25,426 nt of DNA from Methanobacteriota archaeon (lineage in GTDB: Archaea > Thermoplasmatota > Poseidoniia > Poseidoniales > SP79), in contig PAZI01000055.1 in NCBI GenBank assembly GCA_002715545.1, positions 1 through 25,426 of the forward strand, read 5' to 3'. The notes under the pieces were generated by a model. It made no database searches and was not told where the DNA came from. It was given only the letters and a program-made list of their open reading frames with translations. Below, piece after piece: positions 17,001-22,971 of the stretch. Within the stretch, counting starts at the first letter, position 1. Each line of letters begins with the position of its first letter. The translations under genes and the position numbers were made by a program.

Positions 17001-19810
17001 CACGTACCAATGATAGGCGCTCATACGATGGCATTGATGGCAGTGTCAAAAATCCAACTCGATTTTGGGGACAAGATCATTGGGCTGCTAGAGCAGGAAG
17101 CGGTAGTTACATCAACTGGGTGGTGGGCAATTCAATGATACCTGATGTAGATCCAGACCCAAACCATGAAGGAATACAAAAAATCGACCGCTCAACAGTT
17201 TTGGAGTTATCAGAAATAGCTGATCTAGGACGCGAACTGCAATTAGTTGCTGATAGTGCTGCCTCTGGGGTGAATCCGCTTGGGCTTCCAGAGGACACTG
17301 TTCCATTTGACATTGATCCCACATTTATCGAAGTGGGATCTGGAATTCAAGGAAATGGACACATGGATCAAGTCTATGAGAAAGCCGTCGGAGCATTAAA
17401 TAATGCTGTTATGGCGTTCAATGCCAGTAAGGATATTACTCAGATTATGAGAACAGAGGAGGATACCCTGGCAGATTTGCAAATTGCAGTAAATCAGGAA
17501 GAACTCGGCTATAAGCACAGATTGATTGAATTATATGGAACACCATACACTGACGATATTGGGCCTGGTAAAGTATATAAGCAGGGCTATGACGGACCTG
17601 ACTTGCTCAACTATCAGTATGTTGATAAAGACAAATTAACGGACAATAAAAGCGTAGCATCTCCGACAAGAAAAACTAGAATATTTAGATCCTACAACAT
17701 CGACAGAAGGGCGTTTGCGAATGGCAAGATGGATGCTGCGTTGACTTCAATTAACGACAGCTCTAGCGATGATCCATTTCAAGGGGCAGACGAAGCCGGC
17801 GATGATGAGGATGTAAGTTATTTTGATAACGCCTATAACTTTGCAGTGGACAGCTTGTTTGCCGGCAACGACTTTGCAGAAACAGAAGATCAAACCAAGA
17901 TTACATACCAAATCAGTGATCATGGCTTCTTCGTTAAACCAGATTCGCATCTTGGAAAAAGGGAAAGCCCTGGCGAGATTCAATTCGCAATAGGAGATAT
18001 AGTCCAAACCCATGCAGATCTACTTGAAGCACTGGCAGATGCTGAAGCCATTAAACTAGAAATGGACCATAAAATAAACCTCTTGGTGGCAACGGTTGAC
18101 ACCAAGAGAATTGCCCTGAATAGAAACAAGAAGATAGCGCAAAGCACAATCGAGACCGCAGGAGCAGAGTTTGCAAAGGACTTCATGGAAAGCTTTACTT
18201 CGTATGCAAACACAATGATAGATGATGTTAATTCCGCACTTAACGAAGCATATTCGGGTGATGGCGTTATCATCGGATTCAGCAATGGCGGATCCTTTAT
18301 GAAGGCTTTAAAATTAGCCTGGAACATGCCATTTGCTGCAACCAAATTAACTCTAAATGTTGCATCACACGCTGTGGGCATTGCACATGGAATCAGGAAT
18401 CTGGTTCATATAGGAAATGAAGCTGATTGGGAAAGAGCCATAGCTATGGCTGAAGATAAGCTTGAACTAAAACAAATGCTTTATGAACTTGAAGAGTTAA
18501 CTATGAACTTAGGGAACGCTGAGATGGCAGTTGATACAGCAGACCGTAACTACGCAACTGCAATTGATAAATATAGAGCTCTGGTGGCCTCCGGAAACAG
18601 AATCCTAAAACAGAGGGAGATTTTCAGAAAACGCACAGCAGCTCAGGTTCATGGCTTTAGGGCGAGGGATGCTGCTTTTCGTATTTTTCGAAACGAGAAA
18701 CTGGAAAGGTACAAATCATTGTTCGATCTAGCAGCGCGTTATTCCTATTTTGCAGCAAAGGCATACGACTATGAAACAGGACAACTGGGCTCTGACAAAG
18801 GGAAGCGATTCCTGAGCCGAATAGTGGCTTCCCGGGCATTGGGTGTTGTGGACGACGGAACACCACAGTTTGCAGGCAGCAACATGGGTGACCCAGGTCT
18901 TTCTAGCATTTTGGCAGAGATGAAGGCCGATTGGGATGTGCTTCGCGGTAGATTGGGAATAAACAATCCTGATACATACGGAACAACATCTTCTTTAAGG
19001 ACGGAAAATTATAGAATTTTGCCCGGCTCTGCAGGAACGACACAGTGGCAAGATATACTTAATAAATCTCGCAAACGGGATATACTTGTTGATCCTCATG
19101 TAAAACAACTTTGTATGCAGTTGGCTAATGACAATGGGCTGCCAGTCCCGGGTATAGTCCTTGAATTCAGCACTATGATTGCTGATGGGTTTAATCTTTT
19201 TGGAAAGAGTCTAGCCTCTGGTGACCACGCCTTTTCACCAACATCTTATGCGACTAAAATACTTGGTGTCGGAGTGATTTTAGAAGGTTACGAGGGCATG
19301 GATTATTCAACAAACGACAATGGAATTAATTCTCAGCCTATCATTCTAAACCCTAATGGGCTTTCGGCGACACCCTATGTATATTTAATCCCATGTGGAC
19401 TAGACTCAATGCGAAGCCCACCTCTAGGGGATCAAAGTGTCATTAGAACCTGGAACGTTCAGGATGCGACAATTCCAATGCCATTTAACATTGGCGCCTC
19501 CGAGTACGAGACTAAGCCTATGTGGCAATCTGGCGACTCTTTAACTGAAGAACTATTTAATGTTCGTAAACACCAGGCATTTAGAGCTGTCGACAGCACC
19601 AGCTTTTTCGAAGATCCTTCTGTTAAATTCCCACCTAACCCATTTACAAACAATAGATTAATTGGCAGATCAGTATGGAACAGTAAATGGAAACTGGTAA
19701 TACCAGGAAAAACATTGCTTGATGACCCTGAGGAAGGGTTGGATTTGTTTATCAACACCGTAAAGGATATTAAAATTCATTTTGAAACTTATTCTTATTC
19801 TGGCAACTAA
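8051..19810 (+). CDS. Giant multidomain secreted protein with PA14, nested LamG and Tc-toxin-A-like C-terminus
   Basis: 3919 residues, intact, with signal peptide (KLFTLGLSISFAS, cut near LLA27). Visible order: an E1-FCCH-like 'AAHGFVRGDLVLITG' unit (~165-226); 'FWMREG...YWP...LQWP' (~507-533), echoed at ~1826-1870; PA14 (~665-810) ending QPIAGRLLSP; a ~35-residue FTL repeat (~850-886), again at ~1709-1746 and ~2630-2669; one LamG fold (~915-1680) split by three inserted modules; a putative Ig-like stretch (~2079-2162, PNWLNIDG); a long helical region with few recognisable motifs (~2670-3200, including SHMYPQGHGDAYGHYL); long coiled-coil helices (~3320-3570) flanking an apolar Gly/Ala stretch (~3408-3451); and a C-terminal beta region (to 3919) closing DIKIHFETYSYSGN. 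No Shine-Dalgarno site, sortase motif or T9SS tail was seen. The next gene follows after 14 bases. Adhesin, glycan binder or Tc-like translocator are the options. Confidence 0.95.
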   Translation: MKLTNTRSLKLFTLGLSISFASVELLAELLQQDFNSITHNKSSQLGMPLSSTPNNPTGSDGRAPFSGTKGQFGGFLQFGSSVSPKIAKRDKLTSDSYFNNASNIGLPKGSNGYVLTRASVGAPIYGRTVNFLLGDIIDKPSSMGSGDNKILIGNPNTYWADEPFISDVQVKSAQELGGEATILTLAAHGFVRGDLVLITGVQGVDEKPTTVLQIIDEKRFLVKSNYDPTEHMLDSLEAASDDNITIEPTTMVVVNGLTKKTHVSLGYYFSPHAKSVMSIQPGPLSITWRESRSQDTKPSGAEGVDWVNIEGLYYKLYKEEYIVSASSAKDPVTIYWNKDPVYDGPLVTLPEGLGDLSVIYTKFFPERVAPDNAKGMRETGTGQSVELELRTLWLERLSAKVSVLRALNLTGRVIIELLGDAKQDGTRDYLGYEIVDVKERSIPSDKTLDLGDRVMAYNSGKRVSDESLIPDMRDQGINSGKPYTIEKQLPGTRLMAHYAIRETVNRNDLVAFWMREGMAGIYWPAYHNRYQLQWPVESDRYSHYIRPNYATKELARENAKDTAVELPQETSPYLQYQDLDPNGAERAVFESGLFYSWLDSSFPTHRTLISYETPAGGIAFEHVLSWLDQSIKSDDWPVTEQTTHLSIWPKVRVSGNHGVSAMAQVGITARLYKNITDDNDNDKIVKLIRSNRLSEAPDEEVTMNDFEWRDNSGDNYATHFLGYFHPPNTGYYTFSIASDDQGELYLSTDANPGNVELISRENSWAGSRKYSKAELSDTRYLVSGRAYYIESFHVEGGGGDNMSVAYVFSANPGVNTKVPDDTQPIAGRLLSPWSTYDDLRGGISVDPIAYSFETGQMVEFKNGSYFTFTKPAIKGDTQIYGSLVGKVVDGQVGSLPSISVPPEVQVSSSKNEQTNSLKFSKTNKQSMFTPVQLGNTDHAIEFWFRSDDTSPEPLGLLSVDDGFQSRWSVFLENNDTIRYHDYSSSSGGSVMLFESNFDEIDLGPFVTNSERYGTGSDWSPNTPAGWSMKRGSNHGVTSGGAAVAEFDGWTFINPVSWNATAGQGRNYFKKGTGVIAVADSDEYDDKSDAKFDASLSTPQINLNGIKPGSLVVSFDTSWRPHGGQTGKVTIQFDGETEITLWELKSSTTGTIWSETVYLNIDNPPEADSAVIKWDYQGHNNWWWAIDNIEVVGAAQDTSSITSTNDTTYNDGQWHHIALTINSGDITSPGDYISPSSQEGSNVDHAIDNRSDTVYSNLNTRDTGFLVRTKHGIVSQIALTSSPSDPGKDPSTYKLYGSSNEGKTFIMISEGVIPVFTARSQRQVIKINNSQSYTSYRLLFGETRDKGPMQIAEVELLEDNDNKGLKIFVDGKEKIHNENITHISKDISNLASSSAWTVGTGPAEAATGSRKFNLNGDGNVRQLGQGPFGNSTIIWATKNNDTTSNADGGWEKEITNLSDTQACLSVVYFKRVGNSTNGNFYHGPAGGTFNLNGASVSWPYFQVLALEQLPQDVWCVDIGVIRSKNGKITTADEYSGTYRLDTGEKIFNNTAYKMAPGTKTQSQRTYLYYSTDPQAEIHWANPGFYKINGNQPSLVDILSPSNGINFGSVVYNGLNHYFDGEIDEVRIWKSLRNTADIEKYWDASLDPSEIGLASYYSFEEIVGATIADLSGNDNNGVLKNFGTTSSLVSGKNLPSILKVNPMIAPLTPESTLAFDHATFTLVDSAEKGDTRIKGYLVGSVSAGNKATIDDTTLQNAPRYVKRFADVGKRINPPTNEKGSSTNEDYWAGYIHSGTAYNPNAYINPLDNGSFPRANNGAIIPVNANPNNGKNKLIVYWFRESLVKPDAALGFKPVYWPSVIGEYTLRWPTSGPEIVMASNAGSGALNSLQQKGVIYRQPLESEPGYNPNEEHALMLGGQAWALRNDLNKKGTNDYTSAPYVLLEYTDEDDRISMTAFKVLSEKPDEAIVFDYITEAGKVLQAPMPLPLLDKARHKSEVQINGADYEIGDLMDRQVPFTNATPSIDTPSAWSNTPEHLSHYSEFTVVDRNATTWVFRGQHSGKPSLKVGSYDSTKIGDAKWGNLNSARAVVGANFSYHVHSSLYAEHIQMLPKDPDKIPNWLNIDGLSLFGKPSIDEANKNYDLDLVFSTMDGQQIEKKLKVSVVAAGSVSSQTPLDVTSDGLRFVGRPPYLSTPSEPQNSFRMFYFYKNLDVFDWPSDSTKTAGENIQYLNTPQYLSDKDTFNSHGNRNYVTYRPIWPKSAPTLNRGETLTLPKFGLPAVRGQTSVNVLYQESAANTSLQSQSVKLHDPTREKVYYFPDSVTDFPPADVLTSDYQGKTFFPKLPPNLSERLFYDPNRGGNGGLVLRGEFKDEIVGEKYVQLNLISDIDREFLLGVEGDPKKPAFSTNDNWKNAIEGLSTDLEQFENAKRDDDTKIPGIYVKTDYDKTIEYNQLAEITVNNIPVDSYALSATGPGTGYVTLIVGNGNGKLTPENEPVSVHIIKVTPTLYQGELKPIYAKNPLAEKVSLRHSADFAGEFKDYEFEWRKAYPVDGLSPKLFSGESLNPEWIKIDSASGIGKGSFIHGAGATGVDTLLDVYYIMRYRPKPVTINNGTGYTVGNYTASTSGIKVDATVHSFSNGEKIYFESGGIFTLSETAEKGSTKLRGILASASLRNDEGVEWSSWTKAKFVEGWIKRVLAGINPFNQRLTDLFNNAANTDASMLTQAGRRWEGDIALSLDSMNDFGLIEIYETVLNRGKMLSIDSDINVAGANKALLLAAGYLNDLYMMLGNEAFADASNPTIGFGTGDREYGDISTSMFAFKGQVASLMEEELALLRGRDDFLQPDVEVAPVYNRLFWNYTRGIDAGEVIYALNYNIQERDGEKLDGNVNAADASHMYPQGHGDAYGHYLTAIKGYYRLLVDNHFEWIPQTEAVTVLGQEVSVDYMDERKFATAALALARTGLQLYELTWRQDYKPGEDSGWSHMSKTRTNDRRSYDGIDGSVKNPTRFWGQDHWAARAGSGSYINWVVGNSMIPDVDPDPNHEGIQKIDRSTVLELSEIADLGRELQLVADSAASGVNPLGLPEDTVPFDIDPTFIEVGSGIQGNGHMDQVYEKAVGALNNAVMAFNASKDITQIMRTEEDTLADLQIAVNQEELGYKHRLIELYGTPYTDDIGPGKVYKQGYDGPDLLNYQYVDKDKLTDNKSVASPTRKTRIFRSYNIDRRAFANGKMDAALTSINDSSSDDPFQGADEAGDDEDVSYFDNAYNFAVDSLFAGNDFAETEDQTKITYQISDHGFFVKPDSHLGKRESPGEIQFAIGDIVQTHADLLEALADAEAIKLEMDHKINLLVATVDTKRIALNRNKKIAQSTIETAGAEFAKDFMESFTSYANTMIDDVNSALNEAYSGDGVIIGFSNGGSFMKALKLAWNMPFAATKLTLNVASHAVGIAHGIRNLVHIGNEADWERAIAMAEDKLELKQMLYELEELTMNLGNAEMAVDTADRNYATAIDKYRALVASGNRILKQREIFRKRTAAQVHGFRARDAAFRIFRNEKLERYKSLFDLAARYSYFAAKAYDYETGQLGSDKGKRFLSRIVASRALGVVDDGTPQFAGSNMGDPGLSSILAEMKADWDVLRGRLGINNPDTYGTTSSLRTENYRILPGSAGTTQWQDILNKSRKRDILVDPHVKQLCMQLANDNGLPVPGIVLEFSTMIADGFNLFGKSLASGDHAFSPTSYATKILGVGVILEGYEGMDYSTNDNGINSQPIILNPNGLSATPYVYLIPCGLDSMRSPPLGDQSVIRTWNVQDATIPMPFNIGASEYETKPMWQSGDSLTEELFNVRKHQAFRAVDSTSFFEDPSVKFPPNPFTNNRLIGRSVWNSKWKLVIPGKTLLDDPEEGLDLFINTVKDIKIHFETYSYSGN
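10043..10480 (+). other. PA14 domain inside the giant gene
   Basis: Encodes GITARLYKNI at its start, then FLGYFHPPNTGYYTF, GELYLSTD and YYIESFHVEGGGGDN, the usual PA14 strand order with the acidic/Gly loop typical of the glycan-binding type. Both the core and the trailing 'PIAG..LSP' match the PA14 region of the 892-residue protein, so the two probably share an ancestor. Confidence 0.8.
10794..13092 (+). other. Single LamG fold interrupted by three inserted modules
   Basis: LamG pieces in canonical order are AIEFWFRSDD (~10870), YNDGQWHHIALTI (~11675), LKIFVDGKEK (~12140) and DGEIDEVRIWKSLRNTADI followed by YYSFEE (~12900-13020). Between them sit (a) 11018-11640, a beta-sandwich starting MLFESNFDEIDLGPF and ending WWWAIDNIEVVG; (b) ~11730-12130, a discoidin-like unit (AIDNRSDTVYSN, TYKLYGSSNEGKTF, IAEVELLED); (c) ~12273-12840, a unit with YLYYSTDPQAEIHWANPGFY. 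The mapping rests on motif order, not on alignment. Confidence 0.65.
17995..19807 (+). other. Tc-toxin-A-like C-terminal region of the giant protein
   Basis: Residues ~3315-3919. Long charged helices (ADLLEALADAEAIKLEMDHK; later ERAIAMAEDKLELKQ and LYELEELTMNLGNAEM) flank an apolar Ala/Gly segment (~3408-3451). A Tyr/Phe-rich helix then reads SLFDLAARYSYFAAKAYDYE, and a beta-rich end closes with DIKIHFETYSYSGN. TcA subunits have the same order: helical channel hairpin with apolar tip, 'ALYYQFYDLA...AEQAYQWE'-like helix, then a TcB-binding beta domain ending in a 'DI.LHIRYT'-like strand. Resemblance judged by eye. Confidence 0.4.
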
Positions 19811-19824
19811 TAGAGATTGATATA

Positions 19825-20685
19825 ATGAAAAAGAAACAATCGAAGCTTTTAAAATTAGATTTTTCGTCCAAAGGCATATTGACGATTTTAGCGTTAATCA
19901 GTTGCCATTCCATATCAAATGCATTTCCGCCAGCACCACACCATACTTTTGAGGGAATGTTAAGGGATGAATATGGACGTCCAATTGTTACAAATGCTGA
20001 TATTATTTTTGAAACAGCAAATCAAGATATTATCCGAGCAGAAGCCGGAGAGATATTTGAACCTGGAATTAATTATAAAATTAATGTCCCGATGGATGCC
20101 GGTGTAACACCTGATTTATATCAACCATATGCAATGAAGGTTGACATGCCTTATAAAATAAGAATTAAAATCGGCCTTAAAACATATTTACCGATAGAAT
20201 TACTCGGTGAATTCAGATCAATAGGGCAACCCGGCAAAACAACGACGATGGATCTTACACTGGGAGAAGATTCTGACGGGGATGGCATGCCTGATGCCTG
20301 GGAGCGAGCATTACTTGGAAATGGCCGCACATTGGCCGACATTAATCCAGATGACGATTCCGATGGTGACGGACTCAGCAACTTGGATGAGTATATCAGT
20401 GGCAATTATGCATTTGATAAAGATGACGGACTCCGCCTTGACATAATTGAATCAGACATAAATGGAGTAAAACTTGAATTTCTAGCGATAACAGGGAGAA
20501 CATATACAATTGAGCAGTCAAATAATTTGAAGCGGTGGAAACAAATCAATTTTACGATTCAAGGTGCTCCAGAAGAAACCAATTCTAGTTTCTTAGCTGA
20601 AGAAGTTACAAAGTTAAACGTCATAATCCCTGCAAGCGTCGATAACCCTACAAACGCAAAGTTTTTTAAATTAATGGTCAAATAG
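19825..20685 (+). CDS. Secreted protein with thrombospondin-3-like calcium motifs and W-type C-terminal module
   Basis: 286 residues. The N-terminus is basic (MKKKQSKLLK) with a hydrophobic stretch at ~17-30; cleavage at SNA33/F is the simplest reading, but LISC (Cys27) would also pass as a lipobox, so a lipoprotein cannot be excluded. Residues ~36-145 look like a carboxypeptidase-regulatory-style beta domain (FEGMLRDEYGRPIVTNADI). At ~149-192 two Asp-rich motifs (DSDGDGMPDAWE and DDDSDGDGLSNLDEY) match the calcium-binding thrombospondin type 3-like linker that is frequent in secreted PVC proteins. The last ~85 residues (GRTYTIEQSNNLKRWKQINF to the end) form the phylum-typical 'Y.IE.S..L..W' module shared with the next two genes. 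It starts 14 bases after the giant gene stops, so co-translation is likely. No catalytic motif was seen; a calcium-stabilised surface or linker protein is inferred. Confidence 0.9.
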   Translation: MKKKQSKLLKLDFSSKGILTILALISCHSISNAFPPAPHHTFEGMLRDEYGRPIVTNADIIFETANQDIIRAEAGEIFEPGINYKINVPMDAGVTPDLYQPYAMKVDMPYKIRIKIGLKTYLPIELLGEFRSIGQPGKTTTMDLTLGEDSDGDGMPDAWERALLGNGRTLADINPDDDSDGDGLSNLDEYISGNYAFDKDDGLRLDIIESDINGVKLEFLAITGRTYTIEQSNNLKRWKQINFTIQGAPEETNSSFLAEEVTKLNVIIPASVDNPTNAKFFKLMVK

Positions 20686-20743
20686 CCCTTTATCTAAGTA
20701 ATGGCTAGTTCTAAGGCTAAAAAATTTAGGATGGTAATAGCAC

Positions 20744-22942
20744 ATGAATACAGTCTATAAATTAATAGGCAGTATTCCTACAAGTCTATCGTTAGCAATA
20801 CTGCTGATGGTAACGATTTCAAACGCGTTGGCCCAAGTTTCAGTTAACCCAAGCATAGTGGATTCTTCTGGTGGTCAAAGGAAATCAACATCATACTCCA
20901 TAAACTCGTCTATAGGGCAGATGTTCAGTGGAGTTTCATCAATTAGTACAGGGCTTGATGTTAGCTCAGGCTTCATTCATTCATTAAATTCAATTAATTC
21001 AACTAGCAAACCAATTGAAGAAATCTATGTTAATAATATTTCGATCGAAATCTTGGAGGATCATCAAGCAGAAGTTGTACTAACGGGAAGCGCTGGTTTG
21101 GATTTTGTAATTCTCAATCCACCAAAAAATGGTTACTTGATCGGCGAGCTCAGTAAGTTCATTTATAAACCTGACACAAATTATTTTGGAAATGATTTTT
21201 TTACTTTTAAAGGTGTAATTGGGGAAAGAGAAACGATTGAGGGGGTTGTGAATATCGCTATTACTGCAGTAAATGATCCACCCACTATCAATAGCCAAAC
21301 AATATTAGCCGGTTCTAAAGAGGAAAATGAAACGTTTATAAGCTATGAGCATCTCGCATTAGCGTCTGGAGCACAAGATGTGGAAGGGCTCGCCCTTTCC
21401 TTTCTTATCGAGAGAGTTTTAATAGGTAATCTACAAAAAGCTGACTACGAACCCATTACCAGCGGACAGCATGTGGTAAATAAATCAAGCAAGGGCTTAA
21501 TCTGGACACCTCCTCCCAATCTAAATGGAAAAATTAAAGCATTTATCATTCGCTCCGTTGATGATGAGATATTTTCTAGTGAATCATCTGTATTCATTAA
21601 GGTCGAAGCAGTGCCTGACTCCCCAGTATTGCTACAGCCAATTTCAGACATTGCATTAGATGAAGGAAGCGACCCGTTTGAGATTGATCTTTCCCAGGTG
21701 TTTTTTGACCCTGACAACGACCCTAAAACTTATTTCATAAAAGATGTAGAAAAAGATTACATTGTTAATGCCCAGATAATTGAAGACTCCAAACTACAAC
21801 TAGTTCCCATTGAACAAATGAACGGGGACACATTGATTACAGTTGGACTTGAATCAAATTCAGAAATTATCTATGACACATTCGAGCTTAAAATAAATAG
21901 CATTATAGACGATAAGCCACACATAGTTCGAGACTACTGGAAGGGCTATTCAGAGGATTTAGGAATCGATATCCCAATGGATCCGCCGGTAGCTTACTGG
22001 TCGTTCGAATCAATAGAGGCTATTGAAAAAACATCTGTATCTAACTGGAGATTTACCTCTGAAAATGAACCGGCAGGTAAGATTCTTGAATCGCCTAACG
22101 CCACAACTTCAGCTGAAAATTGGCTGAACATATTCCATGCTGAAGCAAATTCAATTAGGGTACAGTCGTCAAACTTCCTTGCAATGAAACCTGATATTAC
22201 AATGAGCGGGAATAACCCAATCGACAATGTAAGTAAATATACCTTAGTATATGATATTAGGATAAAATATGGGCAACCAAATCCCATTTTGAACACTTTG
22301 CAAATTGAATCTACCGATCGGTCAGAAGTCTGGTTAAACCCATTGGGAGCAGTTGGTGGACAGCGGGAATATTCTTCTATTGGCAGCCTTAAACCAGGGC
22401 TTTGGTATCGTGTTATTTATGTTGTAAATCTAGATGAGGGATATCGTAAATATTATGTTGATTTCACCAATGTATTAAATCAACCCGTAACGGAAAAACA
22501 CATAAACCGCCATAAAATTGGAGGTGAAGGCTTTATGGTAGGGAGAGACAGCCTGAATAAGAATCATAATTACGAGCTTAAAAAATTAGTCTTCTACGAT
22601 TATGACCTATCTGAAAGCCAGGTGCAGTTAATAGGCTTTAGCGGTTACGAAGAATTAGGTGAACAACAAAACAAGTCTTCAGACTCAAGAGCGACACTTT
22701 CACTGATTACACCCAATTTTACAGATGATGAATCGATCGTCACGCAAGGAATAATCATCTATTCGAACGATCCCGCTAGCACATCTTGGATAATACAAAA
22801 GTCGTCGGATTTAGTTTCATGGCAAAAAATTGGCCAAATTGAAGTTGATGCCACAGATGAATCTGGCGGTGTAGGATTTCTTGAAATTAAAAAGATACTA
22901 GAAAGTCAAAAAAGTTTCTATCGCGCAAAAGCAAATGATTAA
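20744..22942 (+). CDS. Secreted protein with cadherin-like and LamG-like domains
   Basis: 732 residues. A signal peptide (LSLAILLMVTISNALA30/Q) and an AGGATGG element ~11 bases upstream support ATG 20744. Residues ~38-85 carry the 'SSGGQRKSTSYSINSSIGQ ... SGF' leader found in many secreted PVC and Chloroflexi proteins. Residues ~99-183 form a cadherin-like/VCBS-type unit (ILEDHQAEVVLTG, then YKPDTNYFGNDFFTF and TAVNDPPTI), and ~290-385 a second one (PVLLQPISDIALDEG, FFDPDNDPKTYFI). Residues ~414-633 read as a concanavalin A-like sandwich (PPVAYWSFES; PGLWYRVIYVVNL; KKLVFYDYDLSESQV). The final ~65 residues carry the W/FYRA module (WIIQKSSDLVSWQKIG, ending SFYRAKAND). The domains suggest calcium-dependent adhesion and glycan or ligand binding. 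It is 58 bases after gene 6 and 29 before gene 8. Confidence 0.92.
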   Translation: MNTVYKLIGSIPTSLSLAILLMVTISNALAQVSVNPSIVDSSGGQRKSTSYSINSSIGQMFSGVSSISTGLDVSSGFIHSLNSINSTSKPIEEIYVNNISIEILEDHQAEVVLTGSAGLDFVILNPPKNGYLIGELSKFIYKPDTNYFGNDFFTFKGVIGERETIEGVVNIAITAVNDPPTINSQTILAGSKEENETFISYEHLALASGAQDVEGLALSFLIERVLIGNLQKADYEPITSGQHVVNKSSKGLIWTPPPNLNGKIKAFIIRSVDDEIFSSESSVFIKVEAVPDSPVLLQPISDIALDEGSDPFEIDLSQVFFDPDNDPKTYFIKDVEKDYIVNAQIIEDSKLQLVPIEQMNGDTLITVGLESNSEIIYDTFELKINSIIDDKPHIVRDYWKGYSEDLGIDIPMDPPVAYWSFESIEAIEKTSVSNWRFTSENEPAGKILESPNATTSAENWLNIFHAEANSIRVQSSNFLAMKPDITMSGNNPIDNVSKYTLVYDIRIKYGQPNPILNTLQIESTDRSEVWLNPLGAVGGQREYSSIGSLKPGLWYRVIYVVNLDEGYRKYYVDFTNVLNQPVTEKHINRHKIGGEGFMVGRDSLNKNHNYELKKLVFYDYDLSESQVQLIGFSGYEELGEQQNKSSDSRATLSLITPNFTDDESIVTQGIIIYSNDPASTSWIIQKSSDLVSWQKIGQIEVDATDESGGVGFLEIKKILESQKSFYRAKAND

Positions 22943-22971
22943 ACTCTGTAATATTCAATTTTTGTTTATTC

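Noticed and set aside
8051..19810. Giant frame as an artefact of several fused genes
   Set aside because: The frame is uninterrupted, has a single signal peptide at the start, and modules run continuously (the LamG pieces are spread through it), so it is one gene.
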